This document shows positions 16,017 to 26,755 of a stretch of DNA of 61,385 nucleotides, in pieces (the first letter of the stretch is position 1; every line of letters begins with the position of its first letter). The stretch is taken from positions 1 to 61,385 of the forward strand of contig CAZLMW010000040.1 of the NCBI GenBank assembly GCA_964560875.1. The letters are read 5' to 3'. The translations under genes were made by a program, and so were the position numbers. Source of the DNA: CAZLMW01 sp964560875. Lineage in GTDB: Bacteria; Myxococcota_A; UBA9042. The notes under the pieces are model-generated. The model was not told the DNA's origin. It searched no databases and saw nothing but the letters and a program-made list of their open reading frames with translations.

Positions 16017-19000
16017 GCGGCCCCCAACAGGTCTTCAAACAGGCGCGGGTCCAGCGCTTTGTCCAGCGCGACGATGCACGCGCGCGGCCACCGATCGGCG
16101 TAGACCCCCCGAACGTCATCGGCGTCGCGGCGAACAAAAGTGCCGTTATCGCCCACCTGCATACCGCGCAGGTACAGGTAAAGGTGCCCACCAACATGGG
16201 TGTCGTAGTCGTAGCCGGGCAGCCGGTCGCGCAAAAACCGATGCAGGGCGAGACAGTAGATCAGCCCCTGCAGGTGGTAGTTGGCGTGGCTCATGTTGTA
16301 GCCAAGCTGGTTGCGCTTGTAGAAAGCCGGCTTGAGGACGCGGTCGCCCGGGGCGGTGATCTTGTTGGTCTTGTAGTCGGCCACGTAATACGCGTCCGCG
16401 CCGTCTTTGCCGCCGCCGGGTAGCCGAAACGTCAAGTCGATAAGCCCGGTCAGGATGCCCGCGATCGGGGGAATGACCGAAAACGGCTTGGGCTTTTTCT
16501 GCTTCTTGCGCTCGGATTCGGGCAGTCTCTGCCAGTTTTCAATCTCGGTGTGACTGTGGGCCACTTTCGCGACGAGGTTGTTGAGCCAGCCCTTGCCATC
16601 CCACGCGGGGTGGATCGCGAGCCGCAGCTTCATCGCCTCGATCACCTTGTCGGGATCGATGTAGGCATCGCCTTTGCCGGACGTGTTCCGCGACCACCGT
16701 TCGCCGCCGACAAGCGACAGGTCAAACGCCATCTCGTCGAGCCTGTCCTTGTCCCCGAGCCGCGCCAGGCAATAGCCCTCGGGCAGCGCCCAGTCGCCCA
16801 TCCGGTCGTCTCGCAGCGGCGTGTGCATGATGTGGGGCAGCGCCAAGACAAAGTCGACGTGGTCCGCGCGGCGCCGATGACCGTGGCTGTCGCCGAGCTC
16901 GTGTGCGAGTTGGCTCGCGGACACGTGCTCAGAACCTTCGTGTCGCTTGCGGTAAGGGCTCGCCGCAGCGGCCTTGGCGCGGTCTTCTTTGTCGACGAGG
17001 CGCCACTGGCCAAAGTGTTCGGGTTGAATGGCGTCCTTGCCGTCGAGTTGAGGGGGCGCGAACTCCAGCCACTCGAGCACGGCGTGCGCCCAGGTCCCGA
17101 CCGTCGTGCCTCCCCACATCTTCGCCAGCGGCAGCCGCAGTCGGTCGATGTCCTTTTCGTCGGCGGTCTGGTCGGACGCCACCTCATTGCCGGCGGCGTC
17201 GAGGTCGGGATCGGACTTGGCCGCCGCGAGGTCTTCTTCATCGTTGGACGCTTTCAGTTGCTCGATCTGCAGGTCGGGATCGTCGAATCCACGACCTCGC
17301 GGCATGGACGAGTAGCTCGCGCGCTGCCAGGCCGACGAAACGTTGTCGCGGCGGTCGAATGTTGCCGCTACGAGCCCTTCGGTTGGGTCGCTGTCCGCTT
17401 CCAGCTCGACACGCTTGGGGCGTCCGACCGGCGGCGTGACGATGCGCAGACCGATCTGGCCACCACCACGCTCCACGACGGCGCTGAGCGCGGCCGGTAA
17501 TCGCTCGTCGGCGCTGTTTATGGCCTGCCAGCGCGCCTCCACCTTGGCCTTGCCGCCCGACTTCAGAGGCCCCTGCACCAGCCCCTTGAAGCGCTGCCCG
17601 TAGCGATCGTGAAGCTCGTGTGAGTCGCTGCCGCGATCGTCGGCTGAGTCAGACGCCAGGCCCCGCAGAATCATCGCGTTGGCGGTCGCTTCCTCGAATC
17701 CAGAACTGGTTTGGGCACCCCACAAGACGCAGTGGTGTTTGGCCCGGGTCATCGTCACGTACAGCTTGCGGATGCGCTCCTGCCGTCTCTCGAGGTTGTG
17801 TTGCGCCGCGCGGGCCACGCGATCGGGCGAATCCTTGTGGTGCAGGTCGAGCACCGCTTCGCCGCCGCCACCGGGGTGAACGATCAGCGGGCCGCTCTTG
17901 TCCGGGTCACGGCCCTTGGACCAGCCGAAGGGCGCCATCACGATCGGGTACTGCAGGCCCTTGGCGCGGTACACGGTGACGATTTGCACCGCGTTCGCGT
18001 CGCTCTCGAGCCGCGGGCTCTCGGCCTCGAACTCGGCGCGCGTTTGCTGTTCACGCACCCATTCGGCGAGCGCTGCAGGGGTGAAGTGATGCTTGCGCTC
18101 GGCCACGTGACAAAGCTCGGCAAGGTGACGCAGATCCGTAGCGAGACGCTCCCCATCGCGGCACCGCAGCACCGATTCGATCACGTCGTAGTCGGTCAGC
18201 ATGCGGCCGAACACGCCGATGAATCGATTCTTCTGCCACAACGACGCCCACTTCGAGATGGTCGCGACCCACGTGGCCCAAACCAGCGGCTTGTCTCGTG
18301 AGCGAAGCGCCCTCGCGTCCGACTCCTCGGCCTCATCGGGGCCACCGTCGGCGTCATCGGCAGCTGGATCGGAGCTGACGGACGCCGTGTCGGCTTCGTC
18401 CAGGGCGCGACCCAGCTGCTCCAACGTGCGCCCGATCAGGGGACTCACAGCCAGCGAGCGTGCGGCGGCGTCGAAACCGGGATTGCCGACCGCGTCGAGC
18501 CACTGCAGCAGCCATTGGGTGACCGGGCTCTCGAAGACGGTGCCGTGACCGGCCCGCACCGCCATGATGCCGTGGCGAGCCAGCGCTGATTTCACCGCGG
18601 CCGCCTGCTTGTGCATCAGCACGATGACGGCGAAGTCCCCCGGAATGAGGGCGCGCCGCTCGGGCTGTCCAGCGTCGGTATCCCCCGGCAGCGTCCAGCC
18701 GCCCTGCAGCATCTCGGCGATCTCGACCGCGCAGGATCGGGCCGAGCCGAAGAGCGCATCGGCCGCCGACAGCGCCCTGGGCCGCCCGGTGCTTTCGTCC
18801 TTGTGGCCCTGCAGCCAGCGAATCTCGAGCGGCTTGCGCGCCGGCTTGTCGACCCCATTTTGCTGCAGCCGCCATCCCGCGTTCTTCGGCGCAGCGGCGA
18901 CGTCGACAAAGTCCATCTGCAGCGCGCCAAACGCCTTGGAGTCCGGCACCCAGAAGCGCCCCAGGGCATCGACGAGCTGGCCGTCAGAGCGCCAATTGGT

Positions 19001-20425
19001 CGTCATCGTAAAGCGACCGCCGTTGTCCGCGCCGGAGTCGATCGTCTTCTTCGCGGCCAGGTAGACAAAGACGTCCGCGCCGCGGAACGCATAGATCGCC
19101 TGTTTGGGATCGCCGACCAGGAACAAGCGCTTGTTTTCGCGGCCCACAAAAACGTGCTTGAAGACCTGCCACTGCGCCGAGTCGGTGTCCTGGAACTCGT
19201 CGATCAGCGCCGCGTCGAAGCGCTGAGCGATGGCGTCTGCGAGCGGGGTCGCGCCGCCGCGTTTGCGCTCTTTGGCGATGGCGTCGGCGAGCCGCGTGAG
19301 GATCGCGTCAAACGTGAGCAGCCGCCGCTTGCGCAGCTCCGTGTGCACCGTTTCGGCGGCCTCTTGGGCGAACGCGGCGAGCGGTGCGGCGGTCGTGGCG
19401 GCGGTCTCCAGTTCGGCGATGAGCTCGGCGATTCGTTCGGGCTCGGGGTGGGCGAACTTGGCGGCGCGATTGCGCTGGTTGTTGACCGTCGCGCCGTCCG
19501 TGGCTCGCTTGGAGAACACGCGGAGGGTGCCGAATCCGTCGTTGTAATTGGTGACCTTGTCGATCGTGTAACTGCTGGAATCGGCGCACCACTGGTCGAT
19601 CTCTTGGCGTTGGGCGTCGAAGTACTCCCACCTGCGGCTGGGCTTGTAATCGCCTGGGCGACGCGCGATGTCAGCCCGCAGCTCGGCGGCGACATTGGAT
19701 GCCAGCCACCACTGCACGAACGCCTCTTTGGCCGCGCGCTTGTCGGCGCTGAAAGCTTGTGGCGCTCCTCCCACGTCGGGCTCGATGCGACGACCAACGA
19801 CCGACGTCGCGGCCTTCACCGTGTCGTTGAGGTTGGCGGCGGTCCAGCCACAGTCTTTCCACTGCGCAAACTCGCCCGCAGGTGTCCGCGCCTGGACGTT
19901 TGCCAGGGCGTCCGCGACGAGCTGCTCGCGGATCGGTCCGAGGTCTTCGAGCAGCGTCAGCCCGGGATCCTGTTCGCTTTCGAAGGCGAGCACGTCGAGC
20001 ATCCGCTGGCTGAACCCGTGGATCGTCGAGATCGGCGCGAGATCGAAACAGGACAGCGCCGTCATCAAGCGGGTGTGGTGCATTTCGGCGGTGTCCTGGT
20101 CGACATCACAGAGCAGGTCGAGCACGGGATCGGCCGCCTCGCCGCGGTCATCGCGCCTAGCGACATGCAATCCCGTATCGAGTCGCTCCAGCAGCGCATC
20201 GCGGACCTGGACCAGGCGGTCGCGGATTCGGGCCCGCAGCTCACCGGTCGCAGCGCGGGTGAACGTGATGACGAGCACGCGTTCGATCGGCACACCTTCG
20301 GCCACAACAAGCCGAGCTACCAGGTTGGCCAGCTGGTACGTCTTGCCGGTGCCGGCGCTGGCCTCGAGCAGCCAGGTGCCTTCTTTGGCGAGTTTGGCGG
20401 TGTCGCGCCATACGGAGTCGGTCAT
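16013..20425 (-). CDS. recB: Exodeoxyribonuclease V beta chain, RecB
   Basis: A 1470-residue helicase-nuclease. The UvrD-type Walker A ASAGTGKT is at 22-29, DEFQDTDSAQW marks motif II, and VGDPKQAIYAFRGAD motif III. RAKGLQYPIV and LYVTMTRAKHHCV follow in the C-terminal helicase half. The C-terminal RecB nuclease domain has GLIDLTFR and the D-Y-K of YYVADYKTNK. It is about 290 residues longer than E. coli RecB, mostly as acidic or Gly-rich insertions. The start ATG at 20425 overlaps recC by 4 nt, and the stop overlaps recD. Confidence 0.95.
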   Translation of the reverse strand: MTDSVWRDTAKLAKEGTWLLEASAGTGKTYQLANLVARLVVAEGVPIERVLVITFTRAATGELRARIRDRLVQVRDALLERLDTGLHVARRDDRGEAADPVLDLLCDVDQDTAEMHHTRLMTALSCFDLAPISTIHGFSQRMLDVLAFESEQDPGLTLLEDLGPIREQLVADALANVQARTPAGEFAQWKDCGWTAANLNDTVKAATSVVGRRIEPDVGGAPQAFSADKRAAKEAFVQWWLASNVAAELRADIARRPGDYKPSRRWEYFDAQRQEIDQWCADSSSYTIDKVTNYNDGFGTLRVFSKRATDGATVNNQRNRAAKFAHPEPERIAELIAELETAATTAAPLAAFAQEAAETVHTELRKRRLLTFDAILTRLADAIAKERKRGGATPLADAIAQRFDAALIDEFQDTDSAQWQVFKHVFVGRENKRLFLVGDPKQAIYAFRGADVFVYLAAKKTIDSGADNGGRFTMTTNWRSDGQLVDALGRFWVPDSKAFGALQMDFVDVAAAPKNAGWRLQQNGVDKPARKPLEIRWLQGHKDESTGRPRALSAADALFGSARSCAVEIAEMLQGGWTLPGDTDAGQPERRALIPGDFAVIVLMHKQAAAVKSALARHGIMAVRAGHGTVFESPVTQWLLQWLDAVGNPGFDAAARSLAVSPLIGRTLEQLGRALDEADTASVSSDPAADDADGGPDEAEESDARALRSRDKPLVWATWVATISKWASLWQKNRFIGVFGRMLTDYDVIESVLRCRDGERLATDLRHLAELCHVAERKHHFTPAALAEWVREQQTRAEFEAESPRLESDANAVQIVTVYRAKGLQYPIVMAPFGWSKGRDPDKSGPLIVHPGGGGEAVLDLHHKDSPDRVARAAQHNLERRQERIRKLYVTMTRAKHHCVLWGAQTSSGFEEATANAMILRGLASDSADDRGSDSHELHDRYGQRFKGLVQGPLKSGGKAKVEARWQAINSADERLPAALSAVVERGGGQIGLRIVTPPVGRPKRVELEADSDPTEGLVAATFDRRDNVSSAWQRASYSSMPRGRGFDDPDLQIEQLKASNDEEDLAAAKSDPDLDAAGNEVASDQTADEKDIDRLRLPLAKMWGGTTVGTWAHAVLEWLEFAPPQLDGKDAIQPEHFGQWRLVDKEDRAKAAAASPYRKRHEGSEHVSASQLAHELGDSHGHRRRADHVDFVLALPHIMHTPLRDDRMGDWALPEGYCLARLGDKDRLDEMAFDLSLVGGERWSRNTSGKGDAYIDPDKVIEAMKLRLAIHPAWDGKGWLNNLVAKVAHSHTEIENWQRLPESERKKQKKPKPFSVIPPIAGILTGLIDLTFRLPGGGKDGADAYYVADYKTNKITAPGDRVLKPAFYKRNQLGYNMSHANYHLQGLIYCLALHRFLRDRLPGYDYDTHVGGHLYLYLRGMQVGDNGTFVRRDADDVRGVYADRWPRACIVALDKALDPRLFEDLLGAA

Positions 20426-23400
20426 GGCGTGCCCTCCGACGGCTGGCGGGCCGAAGCGGTGGACAGGGTCGGTGGGTCGGACAGGATCGGTGGCTCGGAA
20501 AGAGTCGGCGGGTCGGGCGGGGCCGGTGGGTCGGGCGGGGTCGGTCGTGGCTTCTTGCCCATGTGCCGGGCCGCGGCGATCGGCTCATAGACGGCGATGG
20601 CGAGCTCGACGATCGGCGGGACAGGCTGCTCCTCGGTCGGCTCGGGCATCAACGAGTCGAAGTCTGGCGATCCCCATACGGCTTCAATCCACTCGTCGTC
20701 GCCGTCGCCAAACGCGTTGTCCCCCGCCGGATCCCACTTCTCGTCGATCTTGCCCCGAATCTCCATGCGCTCGTGCGGCGAAAGCTGATCCCACGGGCGT
20801 CCCATCCTGGCGAGCATCTTGGCGATCTCGGCCGATGTCTTGGGGAACAGCGGTGTCTGGACGCTGTGGGCCGTGCGAAAAATCTCGACAAGCCGCGTGG
20901 CGTGCGCCCGGGCGTCGTCAGCAGCCGGCGCGTTGAGCCAAATCGACCGGCCGCGTTGGCCGCCTTTCACAACCAGCGCTGCACCGCTGAGGGGCCGCTC
21001 CCCGTTGTCTGCGCGTGAGACAACCGTCGCGAGCAAACGCAGCCAACAACGCAGCACGTACTTGGGCGACTCGCTGCTCGGCACCGCGTACGTGACCATG
21101 TCCCACGCTTCGTTTTTGGGATCGACGGCGAAGCCAACGTCGCCGGCGTGAAGCGCCCAGGTCTCGCCGTCCAGGTCGAGGACGGCGCCCACATCGTGGG
21201 TCTTGATGGATTCGTTGAGTGGCTCGCCGCCGGTTGCGCCGATGACGTCCTGGAGCGCGCTGACGATTCCGCCCGCCTCCTCGACCGCATCGTCAGCGAT
21301 CAGCCGCCCGTAGTCGCCGATGGGCAGGCTCCCTTCGGCCCGCAGCCGGCTGGCGACCTGGGATTCAACCTCGGCGCCGCCGCCGTTGACCAGCGCGGTG
21401 AGCGCCATGTTTCGCACACTCCATCTCTCCAGGTTGTTCATGTCGAGCGGTTCGCGGTCGGGCGAATCCTCGGGTTTTCGCGGCACGCGCAGCTTGAACC
21501 GCGTCTTCATCAACAGCCGCGCGGGGTTTTCGAGCGCCGGCGACAGTGTGTCGACATGGACGGTGTTCGACTCGGCCTCCGCGTCCGTGCCACTGGCCAG
21601 TCGCCCAAGATCGCCCGCCTGGATCGTCGCGGACAGCGCCTTGTCGTCGATGCGGGCAGCGAACAGGTTGCGCGCGGCCGACAGCATCCTCACGTCGTAG
21701 CTCGGCGCCCTTTGAACACGTTTTCGCGGTGTCTCGAAGGCCTTGGTGCTCCACGGCTGCAACGAGCCGGCGAGCGTCAGGAATTGGGACGCGGTTGTGG
21801 TTTGGGGCGGGTCGCCGGGCTTGACCACGATCGGGTCCAAGCGCGTGTCGACCGCGTCCATGAGCTCCCGAACCGGCACCGCCGCCGGCATCTCCTCGCC
21901 TGTGTGCACGTCAAAGCCGTTCCACAGCACGACCACTTTGTCCCGCGCGCTCAGCAGCGCTTCAAGCAGCAGGTGCCGGTCGATATCGCGTCGGTCATGT
22001 TCGCCGGCCTTTCGGCACGAGCCGAGGGGATCCCACGCCCGATAGCGGCTTGCGCGCGGGAAAGCGCCATCGTCCATGCCGAGCAGCGCGACCACCTTGA
22101 ACGGCACACTGCGCATGGGTTCGAGCGCACAAACGGTGACGGCACCGGTGATCGGTCGGCCGCCACCCCGCGACAGGTCGAAGCGTCCTTGCAGAAGTCC
22201 CCGGACTGCATCGAGCTGCACCTCGGCGTCGGCCGTCGCGGCGTTCTTGGACGTCTTGGTGTCCTGGGAGTTCCTGGCGTTGTCCGGGCGGGGATTGTCG
22301 TTTTCCGGAGCTTTGTCGGAGGCAGCGGGCGTCGTGACCAGACCCGCCGTCTTGGCGTCGTCGACGAGGGCGTCGATCTCAGCCAATACGCGGCCGGTGA
22401 GCCACGCAGCGGCGTCGCTCGTCGCGCTCATGTCGGCGAGGATGGCGCGAAAGCGGTGTCGCCAATCGGCAAGATTGGCGGCGTTCTTCACGGCTTGGCG
22501 GTGATGCAGCAGGGCGAGAACCAGCGCGTTAACCTTGCCGAATACCGTGAGCGAGTGACCGTCTGTGGCGTCGAACGGCACGAAGCCGCGAGCGACCCCA
22601 CCGCCAGCGTTGCCCGGCGCCTGCATCACCCGAAACTGCCCCTGGGGCCCGTCAGCGTAGCTGTCGTCGATGTCCGTCTCGTCCAAGAAGAGCGCGCCCA
22701 GGGCGGCACGTTCAAGCGCAAAGGACAACGTGTTCTGGTCCAGCTTCGGCTGTTTCCACGCCTGAAATCGGTCATCCGCGTCGATCCCCCAGCGGAACCC
22801 GGAGCCCTCCAGGATGCGGCGCGCCTCGGCGACGTCGTCGATGTCCAGCCCGAAGCGACGCCGAACCGGTTCGAGGGCGAGCAGGCCAAGCACCGCGGAG
22901 AGCGTGACGCGTTCGGTGGCGAGCTCGAGCACGGTGAGCAGCACATCGGCGACCGAGTTGGTGGCGCGAAGGCCCAGGTCGGCGATCTCGACGGGCATCG
23001 ACGGCAGCTTGGTGACCTTCTTCGCGGGCCCCGAGCTGGGCTGATAGGTGCGTTCGTTGCCGATGCTCTCGCGGCCGAAAACGGCGGAGACAAGGGGCGC
23101 ATAGGTCGTGATGTCAGGCGTCATGACGAGCACATCGCGGGGCTGCAGCGTGCGGTCTTCAGCGAAAGCTTGCAGCAGGACCTGGCGCAGCTCTTCGACC
23201 TGGCGGAGCGGCCCGAAACACGGATGAAACGTCAGGCTCGTGTCGTCGGGGCGGATACCTCGTTCACGTTCGTCGTCGTCGCCATCAACGCGAAACGAGC
23301 GCGCGTCGAGGATGTCGCGCTGCAGTCGGTGCAACAGGCTTTGCGACTGCGACTCCCGAAAGAGGGTGCCGTCGACCTCGTAGGGTTCGACATAGCCCGC

Positions 23401-24456
23401 GTGCACGTCGAGCAACGCCTGCACATCGCGGCTGGGGCGGCCGAGGTCACCAAGCAACGGATTGACGAGCTGGTGCGCGTCGATCAGGCCGCGCTGCTGA
23501 TTCAAGAGCGACTGAACGGTCCGGGTGTCGTCGGCACCCACGTCGTCGCTGACCTGCAAGCGCGTATCGATTCGGCGCAGGGTCGCGACCAATTCGCCGC
23601 GTGAACGCTGGTCTTCAAGCCCGACCCGGCTCGGCGCCAACATGTACAGGTGAACGTGCAACCCGGGCGCGCGGCTGATGAGTCCGAGCAGCCGGACCTC
23701 TTGCAGCGGCAACGTGGACAACCCAAAGATGTGCAGGCTGCCCTGAACCTCGGCGAGCTGGGGGTCTCCCGCCGCGTGATCGAAGGGCTTGATGAGGTCG
23801 AACAGGCGGGCGAAGCGGTCGGCGGCGTGGCGCGTGCCCGGCGGAAGTTCATCGCGTACGTCGCGCAGCAACGTGGCCAGCCAGCGTTCGTTGGCGGGGA
23901 GCCGGGCATCGTTGCCCTTGTCGAACCACCTGACGGCCGTCTCGGGGCGTTGCCGCAAGACGCCGTCAAGAACCGTCGCGACCTCGTCGGCGAACGCCAG
24001 CTCGCGGCTCGAAAACGCCCGACTTTGCTTTTCGCCCTCGCGAACGAGGTAGCGGCGCACGCTCTGGAACACCCGGTCGGGGTCGTCCGCTGCGATGCGG
24101 CGGCGAATGATCGGCAGCAAACGCCACGTCAGGGTGCCGACCGACCACGGATCTTTGGCGGCATTGCGGCGCCAAAACGGCGTCATCTTGTCGGGGTCGT
24201 CCAGCAACGCGGCGGCCGCACCATCGAGCGCAGGCTGCGGAAACGGGAACGCGAGTCGGGCCGCTACACCGCGCTCAGTTGCGACCTGGTGTTTGATCCA
24301 CCGCTGCATCCCGCGGCTGCCCGTTACGATCGGAATCTCGACAAATGGATCGTCGATGAACTCGGCGTGGCTGTCGTCAGCGTGGTTGGCGAGGTTGGCG
24401 CAAAGCACCTGTACGAGCCGCTCCGTGCGGTTGCTGCGGTACAGGTACAAGGGCAT
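20422..24456 (-). CDS. recC: Exodeoxyribonuclease V gamma chain, RecC
   Basis: A 1344-residue subunit that recognises Chi sites and holds RecB and RecD together. Family features include the start MPLYLYRSNRTERLVQVLC, ETPLF-type VEIPIVTGSRGMQRWIKHQ, LHIFGLSTLP, DVLVMTPDITTYAPLV and the PFKVVALLGMDDGAFPR block. I use the ATG at 24456, which has CGGAGTCC upstream, rather than 24477. It is first of the recC-recB-recD operon. The Pro/Ser-rich C-terminus (repeated PTLS/PPILSDPP) is unusual and just precedes recB. Confidence 0.93.
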   Translation of the reverse strand: MPLYLYRSNRTERLVQVLCANLANHADDSHAEFIDDPFVEIPIVTGSRGMQRWIKHQVATERGVAARLAFPFPQPALDGAAAALLDDPDKMTPFWRRNAAKDPWSVGTLTWRLLPIIRRRIAADDPDRVFQSVRRYLVREGEKQSRAFSSRELAFADEVATVLDGVLRQRPETAVRWFDKGNDARLPANERWLATLLRDVRDELPPGTRHAADRFARLFDLIKPFDHAAGDPQLAEVQGSLHIFGLSTLPLQEVRLLGLISRAPGLHVHLYMLAPSRVGLEDQRSRGELVATLRRIDTRLQVSDDVGADDTRTVQSLLNQQRGLIDAHQLVNPLLGDLGRPSRDVQALLDVHAGYVEPYEVDGTLFRESQSQSLLHRLQRDILDARSFRVDGDDDERERGIRPDDTSLTFHPCFGPLRQVEELRQVLLQAFAEDRTLQPRDVLVMTPDITTYAPLVSAVFGRESIGNERTYQPSSGPAKKVTKLPSMPVEIADLGLRATNSVADVLLTVLELATERVTLSAVLGLLALEPVRRRFGLDIDDVAEARRILEGSGFRWGIDADDRFQAWKQPKLDQNTLSFALERAALGALFLDETDIDDSYADGPQGQFRVMQAPGNAGGGVARGFVPFDATDGHSLTVFGKVNALVLALLHHRQAVKNAANLADWRHRFRAILADMSATSDAAAWLTGRVLAEIDALVDDAKTAGLVTTPAASDKAPENDNPRPDNARNSQDTKTSKNAATADAEVQLDAVRGLLQGRFDLSRGGGRPITGAVTVCALEPMRSVPFKVVALLGMDDGAFPRASRYRAWDPLGSCRKAGEHDRRDIDRHLLLEALLSARDKVVVLWNGFDVHTGEEMPAAVPVRELMDAVDTRLDPIVVKPGDPPQTTTASQFLTLAGSLQPWSTKAFETPRKRVQRAPSYDVRMLSAARNLFAARIDDKALSATIQAGDLGRLASGTDAEAESNTVHVDTLSPALENPARLLMKTRFKLRVPRKPEDSPDREPLDMNNLERWSVRNMALTALVNGGGAEVESQVASRLRAEGSLPIGDYGRLIADDAVEEAGGIVSALQDVIGATGGEPLNESIKTHDVGAVLDLDGETWALHAGDVGFAVDPKNEAWDMVTYAVPSSESPKYVLRCWLRLLATVVSRADNGERPLSGAALVVKGGQRGRSIWLNAPAADDARAHATRLVEIFRTAHSVQTPLFPKTSAEIAKMLARMGRPWDQLSPHERMEIRGKIDEKWDPAGDNAFGDGDDEWIEAVWGSPDFDSLMPEPTEEQPVPPIVELAIAVYEPIAAARHMGKKPRPTPPDPPAPPDPPTLSEPPILSDPPTLSTASARQPSEGTP

Positions 24457-24571
24457 GAAGGACTCCGAGCCGCGCAAGTCTCACCGCTTACTACGACAGC
24501 TTGTGTCGCATCCGAACCGGGGTCTGGTTGTCCGATCGTCGCGAGGAACTTGTCCGATGCTCGCGCGGGGC

Positions 24572-26227
24572 TCAGCGCTCGCCGGGACGCAGGTTCTTGT
24601 ACAGTCGATACGGGTTTTTCTGGATGACCAGCTTGAACCGGTCGGTCTGCCCGCGCAATGGCTGCCCGTCGCCGCGCACAAGCACATAGTCGTACCACCA
24701 GCCGTGATCGCGGACGGTGAACCGGTGCGGTGTCCACTCAAATCGCATCGGCAGGTGCGGCGGGCCGTCGATGGTCGGGTAGAGCACGGGCGACTGCGGG
24801 AAATTCACGAATGAAAAAGATGCCATGCCGCCGTTTACGAGCACGTGGTACTGGCCGACATGGATCAGCGGCGAGTGTGCGAGGACCCGCGAATTGGGGC
24901 CGTAGACCAGCGACATGAGTCGGCTTCCCTTGTCCGCTTTGGCGACCACCTCGCGGATCGGGCCGACCTCGGATGTGAACGCCCGTGCCTTCTGCACGTG
25001 GATCATCGACGACCACAGGATGAGCACGGTCGCAGGTAGCAGCATCGTCCAGGTGCGCCACGGGATGCGCCGCCACATCGGGACGGCGAGGAGCAACAGC
25101 GCGAGCACCGGGACCAGGCGTGTGCTGATCGGCCAGATCCATTTCCAGCTGATCGGGCTGAGCACGTAGGCCACCAGCGTCACCATGGCGAAGATCGCGG
25201 GGATGCGGCGTTTGAGCAGGCCGGGCTCGTCGGGCTCGTCCGGGTTATCGGGGGCTCGGTTGTCGGGGCGATGGGCGCCTTTTTCCGTCCACGGCCGGGC
25301 GATGAGCACCCATGCGATGAGCAGACCGAAAGTGAGCACCAGGATCTTCTCGTCGCTGTCGTCGGTGTACGCTTCCATCACAGCGCGCGGAATTTGCGTC
25401 AGCCGGTCGAGCAATGGCTGAAACTTCACCTTGGTATCCGCCACGTTGCGGCCGCCGTGGGCTTTGTGCCAGACCTCGTCGGACGCCAGCAGCGCGGACC
25501 GCACCACCCAAACCGTCATCGCGATGAGCGATGGGACGATGTGACTCGCCTGGCGCCACCAGTGCCTTGGATGCAGCCCGCGGGGGCCGATGAACGTGTT
25601 GAGACCGGCCAGGGCGCCGTAAAGAACGAAGGCCTGGGCGTGCGTGTAGAACATCAGCAGCGACAGGCCGACGAGGATCGCCCAGCGCTTCCAGGTGAAG
25701 TCGTCCAGAGCGCGCTGGTAGACGGCGAGGCCCCAGAATATCATCGGGATGGCGCCGATGTAGTTAGCAAACCCCATGAAATAGAACGTGTTGAACACCA
25801 ACGGCGCGGCGAGTAGCGCGACGGCACGGTCGCGGCGATGGGCGCCGAGATAGGACGCGACGGATAGCGGCAAAGCGACCGCGTACAGCGACAGGGCGAC
25901 GCGCACGGCCGCCTCGATGCTCATGAGCTTGGCGAGGCCGAGGACGAGCAGGTACCACGACAGGTATTGGGTGGCGGACAGGTCGACGACGTGCCACTTG
26001 CTCACGCCAAAGGCCGGGTCGTCGAAGCTGTGCAGGATGCGGACGGTCGCGAGGTGCTGCGGCATGTCCATCATCGGCAGCAGATCGGACGCCCAGATCG
26101 GCACCACGGACGCGACGAGGGCCACCAACATCGCGCCGACGAAGGGCGGGTCGTCGCGCATCATGGCGACCAGGCTGGCGATCCAGCCGGGGCGATTGCT
26201 GCGTACTGTGGGGAGCGGCTCTGACAC
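24572..26227 (-). CDS. Large polytopic membrane protein, GT-C-like, unknown substrate
   Basis: About 551 residues with roughly ten hydrophobic segments and a C-terminal soluble tail. The first outer loop carries DLLPMMDMPQHLATVRILHS, an acidic/His motif placed like the catalytic loop of GT-C glycosyltransferases. A cytoplasmic Asp/Pro-rich insert (NRAPDNPDEPDEPG) separates the halves. I use GTG at 26227 (SEPLPTVRSNRP); a TTG at 26275 also works and neither has a strong ribosome site. It sits 115 bp upstream of recC on the same strand, but nothing ties it to recombination. Confidence 0.7.
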   Translation of the reverse strand: MSEPLPTVRSNRPGWIASLVAMMRDDPPFVGAMLVALVASVVPIWASDLLPMMDMPQHLATVRILHSFDDPAFGVSKWHVVDLSATQYLSWYLLVLGLAKLMSIEAAVRVALSLYAVALPLSVASYLGAHRRDRAVALLAAPLVFNTFYFMGFANYIGAIPMIFWGLAVYQRALDDFTWKRWAILVGLSLLMFYTHAQAFVLYGALAGLNTFIGPRGLHPRHWWRQASHIVPSLIAMTVWVVRSALLASDEVWHKAHGGRNVADTKVKFQPLLDRLTQIPRAVMEAYTDDSDEKILVLTFGLLIAWVLIARPWTEKGAHRPDNRAPDNPDEPDEPGLLKRRIPAIFAMVTLVAYVLSPISWKWIWPISTRLVPVLALLLLAVPMWRRIPWRTWTMLLPATVLILWSSMIHVQKARAFTSEVGPIREVVAKADKGSRLMSLVYGPNSRVLAHSPLIHVGQYHVLVNGGMASFSFVNFPQSPVLYPTIDGPPHLPMRFEWTPHRFTVRDHGWWYDYVLVRGDGQPLRGQTDRFKLVIQKNPYRLYKNLRPGER

Positions 26228-26379
26228 GGCGGCGCACTGTATTCCGGCGCGTGATGCAGGGGCAAGCAGGCGCAATCAAAGCGCAGGTTCGATCGGAGTT
26301 CGCGGGGCGCGAGGGTCCGCAGGTGCTGCCGCACTGCCGTTCGCTATCCCGGCCGGCCCGAGCGCGCACGTCGCCCTCC

Positions 26380-26466
26380 CGAACCCGAACGCGAACACCC
26401 ACTCGCTCCTCGGGCATCCGCACCCGAACGCGAACCCGAACGCGAACACCCACTCGCTCCTCGGGC
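26380..26466. repeat. 36-bp direct repeat, two copies
   Basis: CGAACCCGAACGCGAACACC plus CACTCGCTCCTCGGGC occurs at 26380-26415 and 26431-26466. The spacer repeats part of the unit (CACCCGAACG). Confidence 0.9.
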
Positions 26467-26721
26467 GTCTTCAGCGCCGCTTGATCGGCGCCCCTCTCGG
26501 GGTGAGGGCATCGCGCGAGGCGACCGCGACCTGGCCGATCAACTGCGGCGGTCGGCAACGGCGCCGGCGCTGCTGATCGGCGAGGGGGCCAACCGACTCA
26601 ACCCAGGCGACAAGCGGCAGCGCTTCAACGAGGCGCGGGGCGGGGCGAAGCGTGCGAGGCGGCGGCGTGGGTGGACGGTCCGGGGCTGATGGGTCAGCTG
26701 CGCGACGGCTTCACGACACAC

Positions 26722-26749
26722 TTGGACTCGGGGCGGGTTAAGCTACGCT
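26722..26749 (+). promoter_or_regulatory. Possible sigma-70-like promoter for the giant lipoprotein
   Basis: TTGGAC (26722-26727) and TACGCT (26744-26749) are 16 bp apart. The -10 box is only 6 bp from the ATG at 26756, so the transcript would be nearly leaderless. Weak evidence. Confidence 0.3.
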
Positions 26750-26755
26750 TGATGC

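Larger units (their letters stand above)
26228..26755. other. Intergenic region with repeats and an orphan open frame
   Basis: Divergent upstream regions of two genes. It contains a 36-bp direct repeat (listed). A plus-strand frame at about 26509-26688 (GIARGDRDLADQLRRSATAP ... GEGANRLNPGDKRQ) looks protein-like but has no start, signal or recognisable family. It may be a gene fragment. Confidence 0.5.
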